DNA from: Xiphophorus maculatus | Taxonomy: Eukaryota > Chordata > Actinopteri > Cyprinodontiformes > Poeciliidae | Reading direction: 5' to 3' | Length of the DNA stretch: 64,000 nucleotides | Assembly (NCBI RefSeq): GCF_002775205.1 | Contig: NC_036458.1 | Location: 434,983-498,982, forward strand | Part shown: in pieces, positions 9,515-20,106 of the stretch | How the letters are laid out: each line of letters starts with the position of its first letter | How positions within the stretch are numbered: the first letter of the stretch is position 1 | Translations under genes and position numbers: made by a program | Notes under the pieces: model-generated | What the model was told of the DNA's origin: nothing | Databases searched by the model: none | What the model saw: only the letters and a program-made list of their open reading frames with translations

Positions 9515-12500
9515 ATGAACGGCTCTCTGCTGACTCCGCCCAGCCCTCGGGCCTCTGGCTCCTCCCCCTTGCCCCCCTCTCCCTCCCCGTCGCCGCCGTC
9601 GCCCTCCCTGCTGCCGCTGTCCTCCAGGCCTCCGCCCCTGGCCCCCCTGGTGAGCCCGCCGGCCCCGCCGTCCTCCCTGTCCGACACGCCCACGCCGTCC
9701 CCCTCGCCGTCCCTCAGCTGGACCGAATTCTGTGAGCTCCATGCGCGTGTCGCTGCCGGAGACTTTGCACGCCACTTCCGGGCGTTTCTCCTGGAGAACC
9801 CGCACTACAGTGCGGACTCGGCCGCGGCTTTCTGCCGCCGCTTCACCGACCGCTTCATCCGCCACTTCCAGAGTGAGCTGGAGGGAGCGCTGCCTCCAAG
9901 CGGCGCTGCGGGACGCGACGAGATGATGAGCTGGGCTCCCCCATCCGACGCCACCTCCCTGGAAGAGGAGGCGGTGTCGCCGCTGGCGGGACCCGGGGGC
10001 CCAGCGCTCCCCCTTCCCTCTGGCGCGGTGCAGGGGGCATCCAGGCTGGCGCCGTCCCGGCTGGTGCTGGAGAACCGCGGCGGCGACCGCTTCCAGGACT
10101 CCTACGCCCAGGGTCAAGTGCTGCCGCCGTCCTCGTCGTCGTCCTGCTGCTCCTCGGTGGGGGGGAACAACGGGAGGCGGGAGGAGCGCGGTGCGGCGCC
10201 GGGCCCCGGGAACGACGCCGCGCCTGCAGAGGAGGAGGAAGACAGCTGGGTTGCAGCGGCTGCGGCCGGTGACGGCGCGGAGCGCGACGAGTCCTCTGAG
10301 GCAGATTGCACTGTTTATCTCCCTCCCTCCTCCGTCACTCCTCCGCCCGACTCCAAAGGAAACGGCACGCCCAACTCCTCCAAGAACAAGCTGAAGAAGC
10401 GCTTCTCGCTGCGCAGCGTCGGACGTAGCGTGCGCGGCAGCGTGCGCGGCATCCTGCACTGGAGGAGCGCCTCCAGCGACGCGGCGCAGAGCCCGCTGCC
10501 CTGCAGCTACAGCTACACCCTGGGCGTCCAGGACTCCGGCGCCGCCAAGAGAAGCGCCGCCACACAGCCCCCCACGCCCACCTCCTCCATGCCCGTGTCT
10601 CTGTCCATGCCCCTCTCCCTTCCTCACTCCTCCTCCTCCTCCCTGCCGCCCTCGTCCTCCAGCAGCGCCACCTCGCTGTCTCTCTCTGAGGCGGCGCGCG
10701 ATCGCCGGCGGAGCAACGGCGAAGCAGGTGAGAAGGACAAGTGGAGCCACCGGCTGGAGAAACTCAGGCTTTCGCGCTCGCCACCGCCCATCCTCACCCA
10801 GATCCCCCACCCTGGCTCCAACTCGCTGCCCCCCAGCAGCGCCGCCGCCCTGGGCCCCCCCAGAAAGGTGGGCCGGCTGGTGCGGGAGGGAGGGGTGAGC
10901 GTCAGCTCCTCCAGCGACGAGCTGGGCGGGAGCCACGGCTTCTCCGGCTTCTCCTTCGGACTGCTGCACCACGGCGCAGAGAGCAACAGCACGGCGCCGG
11001 GGGCCCAGGCCGCCCCGGTGCTGCCCCTGGCCGGCGGGGGCACTGTCCCCTGGAGGGGGGGCCGCTGGCACAAATGTCGTTTGGTCCTGAGAGAGAGAGA
11101 CCGAGAAGGGGGCGAGCGAGGAGAGGAGTTCTACCTGGAGTTCTTCATCCCACCAAAGGTCAGTGCAATCGGGTCAGAACCAGAACCAGCTGATGGTATC
11201 GGGTCAGAACCACTAGATCACATGTGTCAAATTCAAGGCTCGTGGGCCAAATTTGGCCCCGCCTTAGCTTTTTATGTGGCCCTCACACAAAAATCAACTC
11301 AATCGTCCAGAGAGTTTATTGCAGATTTTTCTCAAAAATTGCCATAAACTTTCTTACGGTGACATAAACAGCTGCTGCAGCCTTACTTGATGTCAGATTA
11401 TAGTTCATGATTTTCACAGCGAGTCATAAAGAGTCACATTTACTATCATAAATAAGAGCAAATGTCGCAGATATTTGCAAATTAATACCACAAACATTTA
11501 GATTTTTATTGGACAAAAATCACAAAAAGAATCAAGAAATCCTGAAAGGACTGATTAGATGTTCAACAATAATATTTCATTTTAATAATTCATTTGTATT
11601 TAACAGTTTGTAAATTGGCTTTATCAAAACATTCTGCTGCAACCGGCCCTTTAAGAGCCTTCATGATCCTGATTGGCCCAAAACAAAAATTAGTTTGATA
11701 CCCTGCAGTAGAAGGTATCGGGTCAGAACCAGAACCAGTAGAAGGTATTGGGTCAGAACCAGTTCAGGGTTTCCCTCAGCAAAGCTGCTCAGCCCAGCAG
11801 GCGGTCCACCATGTTTTTGTAGTAAAAGATGTTAAGTGGACAGGAAAAGTAAAAATATTACTGGGTAATTATATGTTGTGGGAAAACATGGCCAGTGAAA
11901 CGATATTTAAACCCACAACTAGTCTTAGAAACAACAAATCAAAAAATACAATTAAAATAAATATGAATTATTTGCATTTCTGTTTAATCCAAATGAAGTC
12001 AGCGGCTCCATGAGGCCCTCAGGGCTTCAGGGGCCATAATGCTAATATTTTAACACAGAGCACAAAGACATAAATGTAACATTTATTTATTGAGAGATGA
12101 GCAACAAACGGAGATTTAATTTAATCCTGCTAATGTGGCTTTAGTAGCTCTAACATTTCTGTTGAGTTTTTAGAATAGAATAGAATAGAATTCAACTTTA
12201 TTGTCATTGCACTGTCACAAGTACAAGCAACGAGATGTAGTTTGCATCTATCCAGAAGTGCTCTACGAGATATAAATATTTATTTACACATGTACAATAA
12301 GAGTTCCTCAGTAACAATGATCTGTTTAATAAGAGTCACAGAAACTGTTATAGAATAGAATAGAAGTACTTTATTCATCCCAGCAGGGAAATTACTTCGC
12401 AGTTACAGCATAGAGACAAGACACAATAACAACGTCCGGGTGTTGAGTCTGGAGTTTGGCTGCGGTAGAGCTGATGACATCACAGGCCACCGCTGCATCA

Positions 12501-15500
12501 GCTGATGGGGGAATGTAAACAGTGATCAGATCTCTGCGCTCATTAACTCTGTCTGACTAAGTGGACAAAGCATTTGATACGGTTTGATGCTTCGTGTAAC
12601 CGGAAAAATAATAATAGAAATAAAAATAAAATAATATAAAACCAGAGTGAAAGCTCCTCACCGGCTGAACCTGCATGATGAGGTTAGCGCTGGTTCGATA
12701 ACCGCTACAGGGAAGACAGCGCCACACGCTGGGCAGCGAGTTGAGATGGAAAAGCCCCACATCATTCTTTGTTCACAAAGATAAATCATTCTCACCTCTC
12801 CTCAACGCTCCTCTGAATTCACTACTACAAGTTATTCCTGCGGTTCATAGAGCTGCACAACCAGAGCTAACACGGCGGGTTTGAACTCTGACCTTGATGT
12901 AGAGTTCTCTAAAGAAACATGATTCCTCACAGGAGGTTGATGTAAATATCCATACAGGTCAGCCTGTGTCCAGTTTGAGTGGAAGGAGGAGCGCGACCCC
13001 TGCTGAGGTCAACTTAAAAGATCGAGCAGCCGCAGCGCGCTGTGATTGGTCCGCTCTGCTGCGCGCTGTGATTGGTCCGCTCTGCTGCGCGCTGTGATTG
13101 GTCCACTCTGCTGCGCGCTGTGATTGGTCCGCTCTGCTGCGCGCTGTCATTGGTCAGCTCTGCTGCGCGCTGTGATTGGTCAGCTCTGCCGGATTATAAG
13201 TATAAACCCATAAATCTTTTAGAAATTACTCTGCAAGTGAAACTCTCAGAACTTTCAGTCCGGCTTGAAGATTTTTTCTTTTTTTTTTTTCTTCCCCCAC
13301 CCAATTAAAATTTTCTCAAAATAAAGTCAAGCAACGCTTAGCCTAGTAAAGCATGGCGGGCCGCCAGGCTTATAATACACTGGGGGAAACCCTGCAGTAG
13401 ATGGTATCGGATCAAAACCAGAACCTCTGTGTTCCAGGCCTCCAAGCCCCGGCTGACTGTTCCCTGCTTCTCCATCGTGGACGTGAGGAGTACCACGGCG
13501 CTGGAGGTCCCGGACAAGGAGAACACCTTCCTGCTGCAGGTCCAGATGTTTCCCTATATGTACTCCCACCCAAATGGGCCGGGCCTGGTTCTGATCCGAG
13601 CTGCCCTGTCTCTGCTCCTCCGCAGCTGGACGGGTCAGCCCAGTATGTGATCGAAACCCGAGACGCTGTGCAGATGAGAGCTTGGCTGAGTGACATCAGG
13701 AACGCCATCTGTCTCAGGTACTGGTCCGATTGGAGCAGAACCTCAGGAGTTACAACAGGGTTAATTTCTGCTGCTAGACAATCTGATTGGACGCTGGGAA
13801 AGACTATCATTTTGTTCAGTTGTGCTAAAAGGTGTTAGCCTAGTAGTGAAGCTATGCTAGCCTAAAGTAGCATCTGAATGCTAACATGTAGCAGCTAACG
13901 CTAATGTCAGGGTCCACAGTCCAGACTGCTGAAGAAGCCTGTCGGGGAAACTTTATTCATCGTTATTCCTCTAAAACAACACAAGGTGATGATTGTCCGG
14001 CTGCCAGAACCTCTGGCTGCACCGAGTCCGGATGTCAGCCGGTTCTGCTTTACTAACTGTGCTTCCTGCTGCAGCGAGCAGGACGACGCTGAAGGGGTGT
14101 GTCCGGCTTCGTTGGACGTCAGTGGAACGCCAGAGATCAGCGAGAGTCTTTCACAAGGTGAGTGTTGGGTTTCCTGTCGTGGTGCCGGGCCAGGAATAGT
14201 TCTGATCCAGAGAACCGGAGAAACAAAGTCCAAGGAAGTACTGTGAAAAACCTTGAGAAGGCCGTTGATCCGGACCGCTTTAGAGCCGGGTTCAGTGGAA
14301 ACCAAGGCTGGATCAGAACTTCTGTACTGGTCTGGAGGAAACATGAGATCTTTGTGGTGGTTCATGAACATCTAACCCTGGTCTGCTCCTTCTCCCCGGC
14401 CGGGTTCTGACCCGTCAGTCTGCTACGGAGGGATCGGAGGCTCCTCCCCCCTCATGGATCCGCTTCCTCCAGAACTTCCACCTCGAGCGCCACTGGACGA
14501 GCCGGAGGCCAGGAATTTCGGGGGAGTCGGGGCTGGCCTGGGCACACCTTTTGCTGAGACGCCAGAAGCGACGGGTAACGATGACCCGGGCAGGTTTGGT
14601 TCTGGAAACAGCCGGGACCCTGAGTGACCGGGTCCGACGCGCTTCCCCTGCAGGGTCGTTCCTGTTCTCTGACGCGGTGACCTCCGAGGCCGTGGAGCAC
14701 CCGCTCAGCGAGTGCCAGTGGTTCCACGGCACCCTGTCGCGTCTCAAGGCGGCCCAGCTGGTTCTGGCCGGAGGCCCGGCGAGCCACGGCGTCTTCCTGG
14801 TCCGACAGAGCGAGACGCGGCGGGGAGAGTACGTCCTCACCTTCAACTTCCAGGGGAAGGCCAAGGTGAGTCCAGGACACGGAGGGCGGACTGTCTTTGT
14901 GTCTCTGCCGCGCTACATGTCTCCGTGTCTCGGGTCCCGCAGCACCTCCGTCTGTCCCTGAACGAGGACGGCCAGTGCCGGGTCCAGCACCTCTGGTTCC
15001 AGTCCATCTTCGACATGTTGGAGCACTTCCGGGTCCATCCCATCCCCCTGGAGTCTGGCGGCGCCTCTGATGTCACGCTCATCAGCTTCGTGGGAGCCAC
15101 GGCGGTCCGACAGCCAGGTACGATCAGAACCGGGTCGGCAGAACCCGGACCGGTTCCTGGACAGGTGTGAAGCTTTCATCCTGTCCCGCATGGGTCACCA
15201 TCCTCATCCTCATGCTGTACTGATCCATGAAGCAGAGGAGACGTCGCCTGCCCGTGGGACCCATCTGACCTCTCTGTTGTTGTCTTGTATGGTTGGCTCG
15301 CCCCCTGCAGGCCGGGACCGGGCAGGCAGTCGGCCCGCGGCCTGCGACGCCATCACCACGCGCCATCCCGACTCTCCATCAACCCCCATCTCTGACTGTG
15401 TGTAAGTGAGACCGACCCCGCCCGGAGGACCAGTGTGTGGCAGCGAGGACGCGTCTCCATTCAGTCCGGGCTCTCGGGGCGGCTTCCGGGTCCAACCAGA

Positions 15501-16687
15501 ACCAGAACCATTCAGATCCTTTGCACCTGTCAAACTTGAGGCCCAGGTGCCAAATGAAGCTCGCCTTAACTTTTCATGTGGCCCTCCAGATGCCAAATTA
15601 CATCAATCAGTCAATTCCAGTTTTTCGCAATTCGATCTCCAAAATTTAGAGGAAATGGACGGATCCCACCTGCAGGTGGCGATGTTTCTGACTTTCACTG
15701 CCGTCCTCCCTCAGCCTTGATCCATGTGGCCAGTAACAAAAAGTCACCTTTAATGTCATGAGCAGAAATATTGTAGATATTTTAGAAATATCTACAAAAT
15801 ACGTCATTCTGATTGTGAAAAATTCACAAGAACAATCCTGAAATTCTGATCAATGGCCAAAGATTCAGGATTAATTAATTTTAAGAAGTTCTTATTGGAC
15901 TCAGCGATGCTTTTTATTCAAATGATATAACATTCAGGATGTGAAATATCATTTTAACACGCCTGGTGCAGAACCAGAACCGGCTCTACGGGCTCGGTTC
16001 CAGATAGTGCCATTCTATACCACACAGTTCTGTGTCTTACTGCCCCCTACTGGCCTCTACTGCATATTACAGCGTCTAGAAGAAGGAAATGACATAAAAA
16101 CTACAAATAATTTCAGGAAAGAAGAAGAACAGATGATGAGCTCTAGAAAAACGGTAGAACCGGACCTGCCAGGTTCTGGTTCTGACCCGTGTGTTGGAAG
16201 GAGAGCTGTAATGGTCCTGGGACCAGTTGGGCCGTTCTGAGCTGCAGCCTGTAGAACCTCATGATTATCTGTAGCTGGCCGATCAGAACCAGAGGTTCTG
16301 TTGGACCATGGGAACCCGTTCCTGAGAGTCCAGAACCACCTGACTCCTCCCACTCACCGCCATTCTGTCTCTCCCTCCATCTGCTCCTCCTCTCTCTCTC
16401 TAACTCATCGCTTCTTCTTCTTCTCCTCCTGGACCCCTGCAGACTCGACCAGCAGACCCCGTAGCCCCCCCCAGCCCCCCCCGCTGCCGCCGGGACGCCC
16501 GCCGCCGCCGACCCCTCCCCAGGAGAGAGGATCCGAGGCGGAGCCGGCGGCAGGAAGCGGAGGCGGCGGCGGGCCGGCGGAGGACTGGGAGGACACGCCC
16601 CTCCGGCAGCTGGACGCCGCCGAGGGCGAGGAGCGGGACGGGGCGAGGGCGCCGCGCGCCGTCGACAACCAGTACTCCTTCTTCTGA
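9515..16687 (+). CDS. sh2b1: SH2B adapter protein 1
   Basis: An adaptor that binds activated JAK2 and receptor tyrosine kinases (insulin, leptin and growth hormone signalling). Nine coding exons: 9515-11158, 13438-13539, 13626-13717, 14075-14157, 14419-14574, 14654-14865, 14943-15117, 15311-15401, 16453-16687; the sum is exactly 929 codons plus stop. Domains: proline/serine-rich N-terminus, dimerisation (Phe-zipper) region from about W69 ([20 protein letters not shown]), basic block [18 protein letters not shown] near 300, PH domain split over exons 1-3 (LEFFIPPK then [17 protein letters not shown]), PPELPPR motif in exon 5, and SH2 domain in exons 6-7 ([35 protein letters not shown]). The C-terminus [10 protein letters not shown] matches the RAINNQYSFV end of mammalian SH2B1 alpha. 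Mammalian SH2B1 alpha is about 756 residues, so exon 1 is longer here. The ATG lies in a sequence like the mammalian start (MNG). Exon 8 can also stop at TAA 15403-15405. Confidence 0.95.
11165..11764. repeat. sh2b1 intron 1: interrupted minisatellite with an interspersed repeat insert
   Basis: A short tandem unit built on GGTATCGGGTCAGAACCAG occurs at 11165-11215, 11715-11764 and again at 13395-13430. Between the first two blocks sits a repeat of about 480 bases (11216-11700) beginning ATGTGTCAAATTCAAGGC and GGGCCAAATTTGGCCCCG, which looks like a degraded transposable element. A relative lies in intron 8 of the same gene. Confidence 0.6.
11765..13394. mobile_element. Composite DNA transposon-like element in sh2b1 intron 1
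   Basis: The ends are inverted: CAGGGTTTCCCTCAGC at the left and CACTGGGGGAAACCCTG at the right. The flanks belong to the same minisatellite, so the pre-insertion site is visible. No clear target duplication could be seen. The inside holds no transposase. It contains two retroposon tails that each start with a GAATA microsatellite (about 12173-12245 and 12352-12440) and a 26-bp CCAAT array at 13030-13190. It is probably a non-autonomous element that collected later insertions. Confidence 0.6.
13030..13190. repeat. 26-bp tandem repeat carrying six inverted CCAAT boxes
   Basis: Six copies of a unit based on GCGCGCTGTGATTGGTCCGC. Each has ATTGG, the complement of CCAAT, in the same place; one has TCATTGG. 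The GCGCGC in each unit adds CpG sites. In sequence terms this is a regular ladder of NF-Y-type sites, but it sits inside a transposon-like insertion, so function is uncertain. Confidence 0.85.
15522..15960. repeat. Interspersed repeat copy in sh2b1 intron 8
   Basis: It shares several phrases with the repeat at 11216-11700: CTGTCAAACTTGAGGCCCAG, GTGCCAAATGAAG, CGCCTTAACTTTTCATGTGG. Both are degraded and have no ORF. Two copies of one family in one host gene. Confidence 0.6.
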
Positions 16688-19600
16688 GGCGGCGGCCATC
16701 TTGGGGAGTTCTAACACTAAACGAGGCCGACAAGTGAAACACTAACGAGCGGTACCGCCGGCCCGATTCACCGCTCCGCCTCGCAGAACCTTCTGGACAC
16801 TACGCCTGTGGAGCCAGCAGGACCAGAACCTCACGCGGTTCTGCCCAGACAGCCAAACATACGCTACAGAACCAGTACCTTACACCGTCCCTGGAACCGG
16901 TCCAGGCACAGTTCTGTCCGCCGCCTGCAATCTGTTAGAGAAGTCCAGACGGGCGGTTCTCCAGAACCTGCTTCAGATTACAGAACCATTCGACCCAGTA
17001 AAAGGTTCTGAACCCAAACAGATCCCTGGAAAGTCCCAAAGATGACCCAAAGGTCAAGGGTCAGATCTCCAGGATGTTCTTCACCTGCTGGAGATCCAAC
17101 ATGACCCAGATTACCGGGTCTGGTTCTGGTTCTGAGCCCGATTCTGGACTGGAAGGAAAGAAGCTCACTGTGGGTTTTGACCTTTGACCCCTTGTCTGGG
17201 CCCGACTACAGGTCACAGGAAGGGAAACGGGAAGTTCAGGATGTTTTAATCCAGGATCTGGAGTTAATTTGTTCAGATTAGGTCGAATTATAGTGGAAAC
17301 CCTAATCTGGCTGGTTTATCTGACCTCTGACCTCCATTACTACATTACCACTACTGACAGAACCAACACTAATGACCCATTGACATGTTGGGGGCGTCCC
17401 CAGGGCGGCGGCGGCGCGTCCAGAGGGCGGGGGAGCGTCCCGAGTAGAAGCTCTCTAGAAGAATCCCCTCCAGATGTCTCCACTTGTCCTGGTTTAGTTT
17501 TGGAACAAGCTGAGCAATAAGTCACTTTATCCAGATGAAACCGATTCCTGACAGGAAATTGCATCACTTGTAAAGTCCGGTTGCGATTGGCTGGAAGCGG
17601 GGCGCTGTGTAAGGTTTTGGGTCTGGAGTGGGACGGAACCATTTACCTCAGAGCCCAGTCAGAGAAGCGTGGACAGAGCGACAACAGTAATAATAACGAT
17701 GGTCAGGTGAATAGTATTAAAGTTTTCTAGTTTGATTTTCTAACTTCCATCTCAGCTCTGATGTTTTTGTGCCTTTTTTAATTTTGGGGACAAAACGATG
17801 AACGGTGTTTTCCTGCTGTCTCCTCCTCATCAACACTTCTAGAACATTTCAGAGAACTTATTTCTAGTTGTGCCTTTGTGTCTGTCTGCTCATCAGCCTG
17901 CGACGTCTGTCCTCCATGTCCTCCGTGTCCTTGTCCTCGTCTCAGTTGGAAGACTCTTTGTGCCTTTCTCTGTCTCTTTTCTCTTTGCTGGGACCGTTTG
18001 TTGAGGACAGACATTGCTGTCCTGTGTGGTTAGTTTCAGGTACTACATCAAATTTAATGATATAATATAAATATAGTGAAACATTCAACCTGATGTGGCG
18101 TCTTATTCCTTCTGTCCTGGTTTGGGCCGAAGGTTCTGGACCATCCAGTCCAGATCGGTTCTTGGCGGCTCAGGAGGGAAACGGGGTGAGAAAAATGAAT
18201 CGTCAAAAAGAATCGAGACAAAAATCTTGAGGTTCAGAGGAACTGATTCCAGAACCGAGAACCGCACTTCCTAATGTTTGATCCGTCACGTTCAGAGAGC
18301 AGCCGACCCGATCCACCATGAGGAGGAAAACATGGCCGCCTGCGCCCGGAGGAGGAAGACAGGATTCTGCAGTCTGGATTTTGTTTGTCTTCTGCTTCTT
18401 GACTCTTGGAGCAGATGAGTTAATTTCTGCTGCCTAAGATCTGGATCATGAACAGAACCAGAACCTGGATCCAAGCAGTGGAGGTACTGGTTCTGGATGT
18501 GTAGAAGGAAAATATTCCAGAGAACATTCTAGACTTGTCCTCAGATTAAATAATTTAATGGTGATCTGCTGATCTAGAACATTTCAGAGATCTGTTCTAG
18601 ATCTGATCTAGACAAGAGCAAATCTGAATCTCGTAAACTGTTGATGACAATGACAATAAATCTTATCTTAGATCTGATCTGGAGTTTGTCCCAGGGGGCG
18701 CTGCAGTCCCCAGACGAGCGAAGAAGCCAGAGTCTCAGGTTTTTCTAAAATGTTCAATTTAATTCAGATAAAAACATTTCTAGATCAGATGACAGAAAAC
18801 ATTTAAATAGACGCTGGATCAAAAACATTCTCAGGAGTCGTCAGTGAAATGAAACGGCGTCCAACGCCAGCAAAAATACCACAGTCATTTGGAAAGTGAA
18901 TCAATAAACTAAATATTTAACCCCATGCCTGACAACAGGAAGTCTCTTCACCCTGGTGCTAATCGGGATTAATCTGGATTTTTGGTTAAATGTTTCAGAG
19001 ATTGATCTTCTGGATATAAAAGTCACATTTAAAGGAAATTCTCAGGAGGTGGACGCGAAGCTTTAGATAAACGGTGATCAATAATAATTCAAATTATTGA
19101 AAAATCTGGAGAGTCAAATCAGAAACACGGAGAGACAACCCAATCTAGATTAAGGAGTCTGCGTCAGATCGTTCTAACAGATTAGGATCGTTGGATTATT
19201 TAATCCCGGTTAGAGCAACATGATGTTAAACAGGGCTGTGTTCCCAGACTGTCTCCATTTCATCCAGAATGACTGGTTGACCTCTGACCTTCGCATTTGC
19301 CTATCCAAGTAAGTCAGACGTTTCCTTTCATGTGTGTCATTTGAAAAGTTACATAATCAAAAGTTAACAGCAATAATTTGGGCATTCAGCCTCAATCAAT
19401 CATAAACGAGTGACATGGTAAAAATGTCACTAAACAGACATTTTGTCCAGTTGATTGGATAATTGACCCGATTTGTTTCTGAAGCCGCTGGATCATCCAA
19501 GAGCTGGAGAAAATCTTGGATGATCAAAATTGTGTTCCGGTTCTGGAGCTTCAATATTCCCACAGAAACTTGAGACGTTCATATTTCCTCCTCCTCCTCA

Positions 19601-20100
19601 TTGGAGCATTTTTCGTTCTTACTGTTCATATTCTTGGCAGATTCAAACCAAGAAGTTTGTTTGATGGTTGGAAAATAGAAAACTTCCAAATCAAAAAAAT
19701 CCCTTTCTACTTTTATTTGAATTAAAATATATTAAAAAGTTGTTCTACCCTTCTCATTAATAGAAACACTTTTATTGGCTTCACATCAGTCAAACCGTCC
19801 CAGAGGCTGGAAGGGCCTCAGTCCATCACCCTCATCTTTAGCTCCCCGTCAGTCAGATTATTTAGCCTTAAATTAGCCGCTCAAGTCAGTCTAGAGGTCT
19901 AGTCAAAGTTTACAGAAATCAAGCTAAGAGGTGAAACAGCAGTGTAAAAGGAGGCTGGAGGATCCTGGTTCTGATGAAGATGAGGATGAAGAGCTGTCAG
20001 AACCGGTCCTCCTGCTGGGCCAACCAGATCATCTGAAAGCAGGAAGTAGACTGGGTTGGCTCCGGCTCCCCAGGTGGAGGTTTACCTGGCAGGTGAGTTC
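16688..20100. other. sh2b1 3' UTR and spacer to lat, no further gene seen
   Basis: The first kilobase after the sh2b1 stop is rich in CAGAACC/GGTTCTG and probably includes the 3' UTR. The rest is AT-rich with no exon-like block that I can place. ATP2A1, RABEP2 and CD19, which lie near SH2B1 in human, are not seen here. A short frame at 19516-19725 with a hydrophobic stretch has no supporting splice signals. Confidence 0.5.
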
Positions 20101-20106
20101 CTCCAC

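Noticed and set aside
9416-11071. 551-codon open frame antisense to sh2b1 exon 1
   Set aside because: The sense frame is a clear SH2B1 protein. The antisense product is Gly/Arg/Ala-rich low complexity caused by the GC-rich exon.
19516-19725. 69-codon frame with a hydrophobic segment between sh2b1 and lat
   Set aside because: Looks like a small membrane protein, but it lies in AT-rich sequence with no promoter, splice signal or recognisable homology.
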